Shown here piece by piece: positions 29,952 to 38,409 of a DNA stretch of 57,340 bases. Origin of the DNA: Kofleriaceae bacterium (GTDB lineage Bacteria > Myxococcota_A > Polyangia > Haliangiales > Haliangiaceae); the NCBI GenBank assembly GCA_018058095.1, contig JAGPCO010000036.1:1-57340 (forward strand). The letters run 5' to 3'. The notes beneath the pieces are model-generated. The model had not been told where the DNA came from, ran no database searches, and saw only the letters and a list, made by a program, of their open reading frames with translations. Numbering within the stretch: position 1 is the first letter of the stretch; the number at the start of each line of letters is the position of its first letter. Made by a program: the position numbers and the translations under genes.

Positions 29952-31469
29952 TCAGAACAGCGAGCGTTGCCCGGTCGACCAGCGCTCGAGGTAACCCTTC
30001 ACCCGGAGCTTGCGCGCGGTGTTGGCCGACGACATGTAGCGGATGTGGCCGAAGATCGGCCGCTCGGGTGGCCACGGCCGGTCGAACCGGCCCAGGGTCC
30101 AGAAGATGCCGCTGTACGAGTTGGGGTCGCGGCCGTCGACGGCGTACTTGTTGTTGAGGTGGATCAGCGCGGCCAGGGCGGCCCGCGGCGAGGCCGACCA
30201 CTCGAGGATCTTCTTGCCCCAGAGCATGCGCAGGTAGTTGTGGATCTTGCCCTCCACCACCAGCTGGCGCTGCGCCGCGTTCCACAGCGGGTCGTGCGTC
30301 GCCGCCGCCTCGAGGGCCTCGGTCGAGTATAGGTGTGGCCGCGGGTCGGCGGCGTGTTTGTCGAGCGTGGCCTGGGCCCAGCCCGGCAGCGACTCGTACT
30401 GGTCGTAGTCGCGCCGGTGGTGCGCGAACACGTGGCCGAGCTCGCGCCAGGTGACCAGCTCGTCGAGGAAACCCTCGGTCGCCGCCGGCAGCTGCCACCA
30501 GCCCTCGCGGTAGCCGGTGGTGCGGACCCCGGCCAGGCGGGCCGGGTCCCAGCGGTGACGGGTGAAGATGCGGTCGACCACGTCGTGCACGCCGAGGTGG
30601 CCGAAGTGCAGGTACGGCGACAGGCCCGACGCCACGTCGTCGTCGGGCTGGTTGCGATCCTCGCCGTAGCGGTCGAGCCGCTCGTCGAGGAACGTCGCGC
30701 ACGCGGCGCGCGCGTCGTCCTCCCCGCCGGGCAGCCCGGGCACCGGCGCCACCGCGTGATCGATCGGCAAGGCGGCCAGGGTGCGGGCGCCGCCGGCGAG
30801 GGCCTCGGCGCTGGCCATCGGCCACCGGCGCAGGGTGGCGCCGGCGACCTCACCCGCGCGCAGCCCCGGCGCCAGCGCGGCCAGCGGATCGGCGCGCGGG
30901 CGGTCGGCCAGGTGCGGCGGCAACGTCCGCTGCAGGTGGCGACGGAAGGCGATCGCGGTCGGGAAATCCTGCCCGGTCGCGCGCAGCGGCAGGAGGCCGG
31001 TGCCGTCGACCTGCTCGAGCCGGCACGGCAGGCGACGCGCCGCGGCGGCCACCATGTGCGGCAGGAAGAAGACCGGGTACTCGTCGGTGACGACCAGCGC
31101 GGCGTCGGTGGCCAGCGCGGCCAGGAGGCCACGCCCGGCGCCCGGCGTGGGCTCGAGGTACGGCAGGTAGGTGATGCCGGCGGCCGACAGGCGCGCGGCC
31201 TGGGCCCGCATCCCGTCGATGACGAACTGGTGCAGCCGGTCGCTGGCCCAGGCGTAGCCCGCGCGCAGCGGCTCGAACACCACCAGCGGCAGGTCGAGCT
31301 CGGCCGCACGCGCCAGGGCGTGATCGAGCGCGAACGACCAGCGGGTCCGACGGGCGGCGATCATCCAGTACAGCACGTAGCGGCCGGGCCCGACCGGGCG
31401 GTCCCCCGGCGCGGTGACGCGCAGCGCGGGCGCAAGCGAAGGGGTGACGGCGCGGCGCGACGTGGCCAT
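29952..31469 (-). CDS. phrB: Class II cyclobutane pyrimidine dimer photolyase
   Basis: A 505-residue DNA photolyase of class II. It has the N-terminal antenna-type Rossmann domain (YVLYWMIAARRTRWSFALD, typical of class II), the FAD-binding helical domain with YLHFGHLG and GHVFAHHRRDYDQYESLPGWAQ, and the C-terminal signatures YLRMLWGKKILEW, LNNKYAVDGRDPNSY, RFDRPW and ERPIFGHIRYMS. It splits cyclobutane dimers in DNA using light and FADH-. No photosensor regulator is adjacent. A TAGGCT hexamer lies 9 nt upstream of the ATG. Confidence 0.93.
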   Translation of the reverse strand: MATSRRAVTPSLAPALRVTAPGDRPVGPGRYVLYWMIAARRTRWSFALDHALARAAELDLPLVVFEPLRAGYAWASDRLHQFVIDGMRAQAARLSAAGITYLPYLEPTPGAGRGLLAALATDAALVVTDEYPVFFLPHMVAAAARRLPCRLEQVDGTGLLPLRATGQDFPTAIAFRRHLQRTLPPHLADRPRADPLAALAPGLRAGEVAGATLRRWPMASAEALAGGARTLAALPIDHAVAPVPGLPGGEDDARAACATFLDERLDRYGEDRNQPDDDVASGLSPYLHFGHLGVHDVVDRIFTRHRWDPARLAGVRTTGYREGWWQLPAATEGFLDELVTWRELGHVFAHHRRDYDQYESLPGWAQATLDKHAADPRPHLYSTEALEAAATHDPLWNAAQRQLVVEGKIHNYLRMLWGKKILEWSASPRAALAALIHLNNKYAVDGRDPNSYSGIFWTLGRFDRPWPPERPIFGHIRYMSSANTARKLRVKGYLERWSTGQRSLF

Positions 31470-31478
31470 GACGGGCCC

Positions 31479-31510
31479 AGCCTACGCTGGATCGCCCGCG
31501 GTGGTAGGCT
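31479..31510. promoter_or_regulatory. Divergent promoter region of phrB and the TonB-receptor-like gene
   Basis: AGCCTA (31479-31484; TAGGCT on the minus strand, for the photolyase) and TAGGCT (31505-31510, plus strand) form an inverted pair 20 nt apart. The plus-strand hexamer ends 7 nt before ATG 31518. The two promoters would overlap and compete for RNA polymerase. Confidence 0.45.
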
Positions 31511-31517
31511 GGCCCGG

Positions 31518-34226
31518 ATGTCGCGCACCCTCGTCGTCGGCGGCGCAGCGCTGACGCTGGCCCTGGCGGCGCCGCCGGCCGCGGCCGACGACGCGCTCGG
31601 GCAACGGCGCGAGCTGTTCGGGCTCGACCCGCCAGCGCCCCCGGCGGTCGTGGTCGACTGCGCCGACGGCGAGGCCGCGCCGTGCGTGCGCGCGACCGAC
31701 CCGATCGACGACGACGCCGCGCCGGCGCTGCGGACCCGGCTGCGGCCCGACGAGCGCTGGGCCCTGCCCGGGGTCGACGCCAGCATCGACGGCCTGGCCG
31801 GGCTGGCGCTCGGCCTGGGCCGCGACGACGCCGGCGTGACCGCCGGGGGCGCGACCGGCCTCGACAACCGCTGGACGATCGGCGGCGCGCCGATCGAGCA
31901 CGTGCGCACCGGCGGCCTCGAGCTGCGGGTGCCGCTCCTGTTCGTGCGCCAGCTCGACGTGCGCGCCGGCGGCGCCACCGCGGCCGACCGCATCGGCTTC
32001 GGCGCCGCCGTCGACGTCGGCCTGCTCGATGGCGCCGACGCCAGGACCGACCAGGTCCGCGCCGTGGGCTGGATCGGCCTGGGCGCGGCGCGCCCTCGCC
32101 CGGCGCCGCTCCCCGGGACCTACCAGGTCGCGACCGGCACGTTCGACCCGGCCCGGGCCAGCCAGGTCGCGATCAGCGCGCGTGGCCCGCTGTCGCGCCT
32201 GGGCGCCGCGCTCGGCGGCCGCGCCTGGTACGCGGCCGGCCTGGGCGCGACCCTGCTCGACCTCGGGTACACCCGGCGCGCCACCCGCCTGGTCGACGCC
32301 GACGCCGACGGCCAGCCGGATCGCGACGGCGCCGCGCTGGTGACCGAGCCGGTGGCGACGACGGGCCTGCCCGAGCTGGGCGCGACCGTGCCGGTGATGG
32401 TGCGGCTCGGCGCCGCGCGCGGGCCGCACCACCTCGAGCTCGACCTGGTCGGGGCGCTGGCCGAGGACGTGCGCATGAACCCGATGGCGACCCCCGGCGC
32501 CGCCGGCGTCGACCGCCGCAGCGGCGCGCTGGCGGCGACCCTGCGCTGGCGCGGGCGCTGGGGCCGGACCCGGGCCCGCGTGCTGGCCGGCTGGTACACC
32601 AGCCGCCTGGCCGAGTCACCCCGCGTCGGCAGCGCGACCACGCCGCAGGTGCAGACCGCGTTCATCCCCGGGCCGGTGACCCTGCCGAACGACCCCGCGC
32701 TCGCCGCCGGCTGCAGCGACGGCGACGGCGACCCGTACCCGGGCGTGCCCAACTGCCCGGTCCCGATCGGCTGGTTCGCGCGCGGTGGCGCCGGGCTCCT
32801 GGTCGATCAGGCCAGCGACCGCCCGGTCGTGCGCCTCGATCTCGACCGGCGCCTGGGCGACCACGTCGTGCGGACCGGTGCCCTGGCCGAGGACGCCCGC
32901 ACCGTCCACACGCTGCGCTACAGCGGCGACGTCCTCACCCGCAGCCTGTTCGAGGGCCACCGCGACGAGGTCCGGTTCGCCGAGCTCGGCAGCGGCGACG
33001 GCTTCGAGGTATGCGATAGCGAGACCGGCGCGACCTGCCGCGCCGTGGCCAGCGCGCGCCTGACCTACCGGACCCGGCAGCTCGCGGCCTACCTGCAGGA
33101 CGACTGGCGCCCGCTGCCCGGCCTGGTCGTCACCGCCGGCGCGCGCTGGGAGCAGACCCAGCTCGGCGGCGCCGTCCGCCTGCGCGACCAGGTCGCCCCG
33201 CGCCTGGGCATGGCGTGGGATCCAGCCGACCGCGGCCGGGTCCGCGTCTTCGCCAGCCTCGGCCGCAGCTTCCTGGCGGTGCCGACCGGCCTGGGTGAGG
33301 CCGTGGTGGCGCGGGCGATCACCACGCGCGTCAGCGACAGCCCGTTCGGGACCAGCCGGGTCCTCGACGACGGCGCGGTGACCCGGGTAGCGTCGACGCT
33401 GGAAGCGCCGTTCGCCGACCAGGTCGCGCTCGGCGCCAGCGCCAGCGTGGTCGACCGGCTGTGGCTGACCGCGTGGGCCGACCGCCGCTGGGTCCGACGC
33501 GGCCTGGAGGACGTGGCCGGGATCGGGCTGACCAACCCGGCCAGCGCCGGCACCAGCGCGCGCCGGCAGGCGACCACGCTGGCGGCCGAGCTGCGCACCG
33601 GCGGTGAGCCGCTGTGGCTGCGCCTGGCCTACGCCCACACCCGGGCCCGCGGCTCGTGGCTGGGCCCGTACGACCCGCGCCAGGGCGTGACGCTGTACAC
33701 CGGCGACGACTTCGATGACGGCGCCGCCAACCTCGACGGGCTGCTCCCGGGCGACAGCCGACACCGCGTGCTGGCCGAGGTGGTGGTGCGCGGCGCGCTC
33801 GGTCGCCATCGCTGGTCGATCGGCAGCCGCGGCCTGGTCGCCTCGGGCCGCCCGCTCAGCGTGCTGGCGCCGTCCGACGCCGGCACGGTGTACCTGCTGC
33901 CGCGCGGCCTGGCCGGCCGCCTCGGTCACACCTCCACGCTGTCGGCGATGGCCACGCTCGGGCTGGCCGGCCGCCTGCGCGGGATCGAGCTGTTCGTCGA
34001 CGCCAGCAACCTGATGCGGCGGGCCGACGCCACCGCGGTCAGCGAGGTGTACACGCCGGGCGGCGTCCGCCCGATCGACGGCGGCGACCGCGCCGATCTC
34101 GTCTTCCTCAAGCGCGAGGACGCCGACGCCGGCGCCAGCCCGGCGCCACGCAGCGCCGGCTACGGCCAGCCGACCGGCTACCAGGCGCCGCTGGTGGTGG
34201 TGGTTGGCGCCCGCGCCGGGTTCTGA
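31518..34226 (+). CDS. TonB-dependent-receptor-like outer-membrane protein
   Basis: A 902-residue protein with a signal peptide (cleavage near AAAD, about 23), a plug-like region (about 80-165, with GAPIEHVRTGGLELRVPLLF) and a large beta-barrel with LAAYLQDDWRPLPGLVVTAGARWE, which is typical of TonB-dependent receptors and OmpA-linked sensors of myxobacteria. A TonB box is not obvious. An Asp-rich insert (DADADGQPDRDG, GDGDPYPG) may bind calcium. The substrate is unknown. A TAGGCT hexamer lies 7 nt upstream of the ATG, with no Shine-Dalgarno. Confidence 0.75.
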   Translation: MSRTLVVGGAALTLALAAPPAAADDALGQRRELFGLDPPAPPAVVVDCADGEAAPCVRATDPIDDDAAPALRTRLRPDERWALPGVDASIDGLAGLALGLGRDDAGVTAGGATGLDNRWTIGGAPIEHVRTGGLELRVPLLFVRQLDVRAGGATAADRIGFGAAVDVGLLDGADARTDQVRAVGWIGLGAARPRPAPLPGTYQVATGTFDPARASQVAISARGPLSRLGAALGGRAWYAAGLGATLLDLGYTRRATRLVDADADGQPDRDGAALVTEPVATTGLPELGATVPVMVRLGAARGPHHLELDLVGALAEDVRMNPMATPGAAGVDRRSGALAATLRWRGRWGRTRARVLAGWYTSRLAESPRVGSATTPQVQTAFIPGPVTLPNDPALAAGCSDGDGDPYPGVPNCPVPIGWFARGGAGLLVDQASDRPVVRLDLDRRLGDHVVRTGALAEDARTVHTLRYSGDVLTRSLFEGHRDEVRFAELGSGDGFEVCDSETGATCRAVASARLTYRTRQLAAYLQDDWRPLPGLVVTAGARWEQTQLGGAVRLRDQVAPRLGMAWDPADRGRVRVFASLGRSFLAVPTGLGEAVVARAITTRVSDSPFGTSRVLDDGAVTRVASTLEAPFADQVALGASASVVDRLWLTAWADRRWVRRGLEDVAGIGLTNPASAGTSARRQATTLAAELRTGGEPLWLRLAYAHTRARGSWLGPYDPRQGVTLYTGDDFDDGAANLDGLLPGDSRHRVLAEVVVRGALGRHRWSIGSRGLVASGRPLSVLAPSDAGTVYLLPRGLAGRLGHTSTLSAMATLGLAGRLRGIELFVDASNLMRRADATAVSEVYTPGGVRPIDGGDRADLVFLKREDADAGASPAPRSAGYGQPTGYQAPLVVVVGARAGF

Positions 34227-34235
34227 CCCGCCGCC

Positions 34236-34751
34236 TCAGGCGCGCCGACGTCGCCGCGCCCACACCGCCGTGCCGAGGAGCCCGAGGCCAGCCAGCGCCG
34301 GGACCAGGCCGGCCACCGCCAGCACCGAGGCGGCGCCGCCGACCGGGCTGCCGTAGGCCAGGTGCATCGGGCCGGGCGCCTGACACCACAGCTGGAAGCG
34401 CCCGGCCGCGCGTGGGTAGACCTCGAACAGCAGGCGACCGCGGCGACCGGCCAGGTCGTAGCTGGTGGCGGCGCTGGCCGGGCGCATACGCTCGCGCTGG
34501 CCGGCCGCGCTGGTGACGACACACGCGTAGTCGCCGGTCGGCTCGGCCTCGCCCTCGTGGTGCTCGGCGTAGACGCTGGCGCCGGCCGCGCTCAACGTGA
34601 CCTCGACCTGCCCCGGCAGCTCGACCCGGTGCAGCCGCGCCACCTGCTGGCGCAGCCACCACAACCCGCCGCCCGACACCCCGAGGCCGAGCAGCAGCGC
34701 CAGGCCACCGGCGACGAGGCGGCGGCGTCCGGCCGGCGCGGCGCCCGTCAC
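34236..34751 (-). CDS. Hypothetical two-helix membrane protein
   Basis: A 171-residue protein with an N-terminal membrane helix (about 13-33), a beta-rich extracytoplasmic domain (about 45-130) containing two cysteines (DYACVV, QLWC) and a C-terminal helix (about 140-163) followed by a basic tail. The function is unknown. The start is a GTG. It is convergent with the receptor gene and its stop is 9 nt from that gene's stop. Confidence 0.55.
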   Translation of the reverse strand: MTGAAPAGRRRLVAGGLALLLGLGVSGGGLWWLRQQVARLHRVELPGQVEVTLSAAGASVYAEHHEGEAEPTGDYACVVTSAAGQRERMRPASAATSYDLAGRRGRLLFEVYPRAAGRFQLWCQAPGPMHLAYGSPVGGAASVLAVAGLVPALAGLGLLGTAVWARRRRRA

Positions 34752-34831
34752 GCCAGCCTCGGCCCGGGGGCGAAGGAGGAGGGGTCAGGCCGAGGCATGG
34801 TGGCGCGGCGAGGCGAGGGACGGCGAGGCGC

Positions 34832-35317
<486 letters not shown>

Positions 35318-35323
35318 GGCGCC

Positions 35324-35329
35324 GGTGTA
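35324..35329 (-). promoter_or_regulatory. Putative leaderless -10 (TACACC)
   Basis: On the minus strand it ends 6 nt before ATG 35317. Confidence 0.4.
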
Positions 35330-35357
35330 CCACGAGATTTCGCGGGACGTTTCATGG

Positions 35358-35363
35358 GACAAT
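35358..35363 (+). promoter_or_regulatory. Putative leaderless -10 (GACAAT)
   Basis: It ends 6 nt before GTG 35370. With the hexamer at 35324 it forms a divergent promoter pair inside 52 nt. Confidence 0.45.
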
Positions 35364-35369
35364 CACGTC

Positions 35370-36716
35370 GTGATCCCGGCGCCATCACGCGTGTCCACCG
35401 TCGCTGCGCTGGCCGTGCTCGTGCTGGCCGGGCCGGCCGCGGCCGAGGAGATCCGCGACATCGTCGTCGAGGAGAACAGCAAGACCACCGACGAGACGGT
35501 CATCCTCATCGCCGATCTCGAGGTCGGCGACAGCTGGGACTCCAGCAGCGCCGATCGGGTCAAGGTCGACCTGGTGTCGTCGGGCCTGTTCAAGGACGTC
35601 GAGGTCTTCACCGCGCCGGTCGACGGCGGCGTGCAGGTCCACATCGTCGCGCGCGACAAGCACTCGTGGGTGGTGGCGCCCGCGTTCTACTGGCAGCCGA
35701 CCAACAAGGGCGGCGGCGTCGGCTTCGGCGAGAACAACCTGTTCGGCGAGAACGAGAAGCTGCTCCTGTACGGCCAGGTCGCGACCGGCGACTCGTTCTT
35801 CGTCGGCGCCTACGTCGACCCGGCCATCGCCGGCTCGCGCTTCCACTGGCAATACGACCTCTACCTCAAGTCGGGCCGAGTGTTCGAGTACGCGGTGCCG
35901 ACGGCGTACAAGTTCGACCCGCGCCCGGTCCGCACCTCGCGCCTCAACTACCTCAACACCGGGGCCCGCCTCGGCGTCGACCTGTGGAAGCTCAGCCTGG
36001 ACGGCCGCCTGCGCGGCGCCTGGGTCTCGTACGGCAAGGTCGAGCTCAACGACGGGGCCACCATCGCCGACGTCACCGGCGACCCCGGGTCGACCGCGGT
36101 GCCGGTGCCCGGCGCCGAGGGCTGGGACGTGTCGACCGAGCTGTCGCTGACCTACGACGACCGCGCCAACTGGTACGGCATCTCGACGGGAGACCGCTAC
36201 AAGGCCAGCTTCGAGCACGCCCTGCCCGCGCTCGGGTCGGACTTCGACTACTGGTACGGCACGGTCCGGGCCGGGCGCGCCCGCAAGTTCCTCGAGCGGC
36301 ACAACCTGGTGGCCAAGGCCTCGCTCGGCTACGGCCGGCGCCTGCCGTTCCAGCAGGAGTTCACCGCCGGCGGCACCGCCATGCGCGGCTGGAAGAACGC
36401 CCAGTTCCGCGGCAACCTGCAGGCCACGGCCAACGTCGAGTACTCGGTCCCGGTCTTCACCGTGTCGGGCCTGGGCCTGCGCGCCCTGGCGTTCTGGGAC
36501 AGCAGCTACACGACCTTCACCCGGGCCACCGACGGCGTGCGCGACTACCTGCCCAACGCGACCAACCACGGCCTGGCGCCGCTGAAGAACTCGGTCGGCC
36601 TGGGCACGCGCCTGTATCTACGACAGGTCGTGCTGCCCCTCCTCGGCCTCGATTTTGGGTATGGTGTCGAGCGCGGTGACCTCGAGATGTACATCGCGAT
36701 CGGCCTCACCGACTGA
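35370..36716 (+). CDS. BamA/surface-antigen D15-like outer-membrane protein
   Basis: A 448-residue protein with a signal peptide (cleavage near AAAEE, about 27), a single POTRA-like domain (about 28-105; IRDIVVEENSKTTDETVILIADLEVGD, DLVSSGLFKDVEV) and a C-terminal 16-strand-type barrel (QEFTAGGTAMRGWK resembles the D15 core motif). With one POTRA it is shorter than BamA and closer to TamA/ShlB-like or Omp85-related translocases. It would move or insert proteins in the outer membrane. The GTG has a GACAAT hexamer 6 nt upstream. The next gene overlaps its end by 56 nt. Confidence 0.8.
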   Translation: MIPAPSRVSTVAALAVLVLAGPAAAEEIRDIVVEENSKTTDETVILIADLEVGDSWDSSSADRVKVDLVSSGLFKDVEVFTAPVDGGVQVHIVARDKHSWVVAPAFYWQPTNKGGGVGFGENNLFGENEKLLLYGQVATGDSFFVGAYVDPAIAGSRFHWQYDLYLKSGRVFEYAVPTAYKFDPRPVRTSRLNYLNTGARLGVDLWKLSLDGRLRGAWVSYGKVELNDGATIADVTGDPGSTAVPVPGAEGWDVSTELSLTYDDRANWYGISTGDRYKASFEHALPALGSDFDYWYGTVRAGRARKFLERHNLVAKASLGYGRRLPFQQEFTAGGTAMRGWKNAQFRGNLQATANVEYSVPVFTVSGLGLRALAFWDSSYTTFTRATDGVRDYLPNATNHGLAPLKNSVGLGTRLYLRQVVLPLLGLDFGYGVERGDLEMYIAIGLTD

Positions 36717-38409
36717 GCCGACGCGGCGCGCGGGCCTGGCCGGCGTGCTGGTGATGGCCCTGGCCGGCTGTGGCGGCGCGCGCGCGCCGGGCCCGGGCCG
36801 GGTCGCGACCCAGGCCCAGGCCGCCGCCGACCTGATCGTCGTCGGTGGCGACGTGGTCACCCTGGACCCGGCCCGCCCGCACGCGACCGCGCTGGCGGTG
36901 CGGGCCGGGGCGATCGTCGCCGTCGGCACCGACGCCGAGGTGCTGGCGCTGGCCGGACCGACGACGCGCCGCCTGGTGCTGGACGGGCAGACCGTGACGC
37001 CGGGCCTGGTCGACGGCCACTGCCACCTGTACGGCCTTGGCGCCGACCTCGACTACGTGTCGGTGCGCGAGCTGTCGGCGGCCGACGCCGCAGCCCGGGC
37101 CGGCGCGGCCGCGCGTGCCGCCCCGGGCAGCTGGATCCGCGGCCGGGGCTGGGACCAGAACAAGTGGCCGGGTCAGGAGTTCCCGCACCGCCGCCTGCTC
37201 GACGCCGCCGCTCCCGGCGCGCCCATCGTGCTGCGCCGCATCGACGGCCACGCCGCCTGGGTCTCGACCGAGGCGCTGCGCCGGGCCGGCATCGACCGCG
37301 CCACGGCCAGCCCCGAGGGCGGTGAGATCGTGCGCGACGCCGCCGGTGAGCCGACCGGCGTCTTGATCGACAACGCGATGAACCTGGTCGACCGCGCCAT
37401 GCCGGCGCCGACCGCGGCCGAGCGGACCGCGCGGATCGAGCGCGCGGCGGCGGCGGCGATCGCGGTCGGCCTGACCGGGGTCCACGAGATGGGAATCGAC
37501 GCCGACACGGTGGCGGCGTACCAGGCGCTCGACGCCGCCGGTCGGCTGCCGCTGCGCGTGTACGCGTACCTCGAGGGCGATCCGGCCACCAGCGCGGCGC
37601 TGCGCGCGACCCCGCCGCCGCCGGCCGGGGCCCGCTTCGCCCTGGCCGGCGTGAAGTACTTCGCCGACGGCGCGCTCGGCTCGCGCGGGGCCCGCCTGCT
37701 CGACGACTACACCGACCGGCCCGGCCAGCGCGGCCTGTGGGTGACGGCGCCGGCGGCGCTGCGCCGGGCCACCATCGACGCCGTCGCCGGCGGATGGCAG
37801 GTCGCGGTGCACGCCATCGGTGATGCCGGGAACCGCGCCACCCTCGAGGCCTTCGCAGCGGCGCTGGCGGTCAACCCCGGGGATCGCCGCCTGCGCATCG
37901 AGCACCTGCAGGTGGTGCACCCCGACGACCTGCCGCGCCTGCACCAGCTCGGGGTCATCGCCTCGATGCAGCCGACCCACGCCACCAGCGACATGCCGTG
38001 GGCCGAGCAGCGGCTCGGACCGACGCGGATCGCCGGCGCCTACGCCTGGCGCCAAGTGCTGTCGAGCGGGGCGGTGCTGGTCGCCGGCTCCGACTTCCCG
38101 GTCGAGGGGGTCGCGCCGCTGTGGGGCGTGTACGCGGCGGTGACCCGGCAGGACCACGCCGGCCAGCCGGTCGGCGGCTGGCGCGCCGGCGAGCTGCTGT
38201 CACTCGGCGAGGCGCTGACCGCCTTCACCGCCGGCCCGGCCTACGCCGGCTTCGCCGAGGCCCGGCGCGGCCGCATCGCGGTCGGCCTCGACGCCGACCT
38301 GACGGTGTACGATCGCCCGCTGGCGGCCGACGCCAGCCTGCTCGCGACCGGCATCCGCTACACGATCGTCGCCGGCGCGGTGGTGCACGCGGCCGCGGGG
38401 GCGCCGTGA
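36661..38409 (+). CDS. Amidohydrolase family 3 (YtcJ-like) lipoprotein
   Basis: A 582-residue metal-dependent hydrolase. The signal peptide ends at LAGCGG (Cys about 34), so it is probably a lipoprotein. The catalytic domain shows GHCHL for the metal, GRGWDQNKWPGQEFPHRRLLD and IDGHAAWVS typical of YtcJ-type enzymes, the His residues in AVHAIGDAGN and IEHLQVV, and Asp in AGSDFPVEG. It would hydrolyse C-N bonds of an unidentified compound outside the cytoplasm. ATG 36661 lies inside the BamA-like gene; a later start would remove the signal peptide. The next gene starts in its stop codon (GTGA). Confidence 0.85.
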   Translation: MVSSAVTSRCTSRSASPTEPTRRAGLAGVLVMALAGCGGARAPGPGRVATQAQAAADLIVVGGDVVTLDPARPHATALAVRAGAIVAVGTDAEVLALAGPTTRRLVLDGQTVTPGLVDGHCHLYGLGADLDYVSVRELSAADAAARAGAAARAAPGSWIRGRGWDQNKWPGQEFPHRRLLDAAAPGAPIVLRRIDGHAAWVSTEALRRAGIDRATASPEGGEIVRDAAGEPTGVLIDNAMNLVDRAMPAPTAAERTARIERAAAAAIAVGLTGVHEMGIDADTVAAYQALDAAGRLPLRVYAYLEGDPATSAALRATPPPPAGARFALAGVKYFADGALGSRGARLLDDYTDRPGQRGLWVTAPAALRRATIDAVAGGWQVAVHAIGDAGNRATLEAFAAALAVNPGDRRLRIEHLQVVHPDDLPRLHQLGVIASMQPTHATSDMPWAEQRLGPTRIAGAYAWRQVLSSGAVLVAGSDFPVEGVAPLWGVYAAVTRQDHAGQPVGGWRAGELLSLGEALTAFTAGPAYAGFAEARRGRIAVGLDADLTVYDRPLAADASLLATGIRYTIVAGAVVHAAAGAP

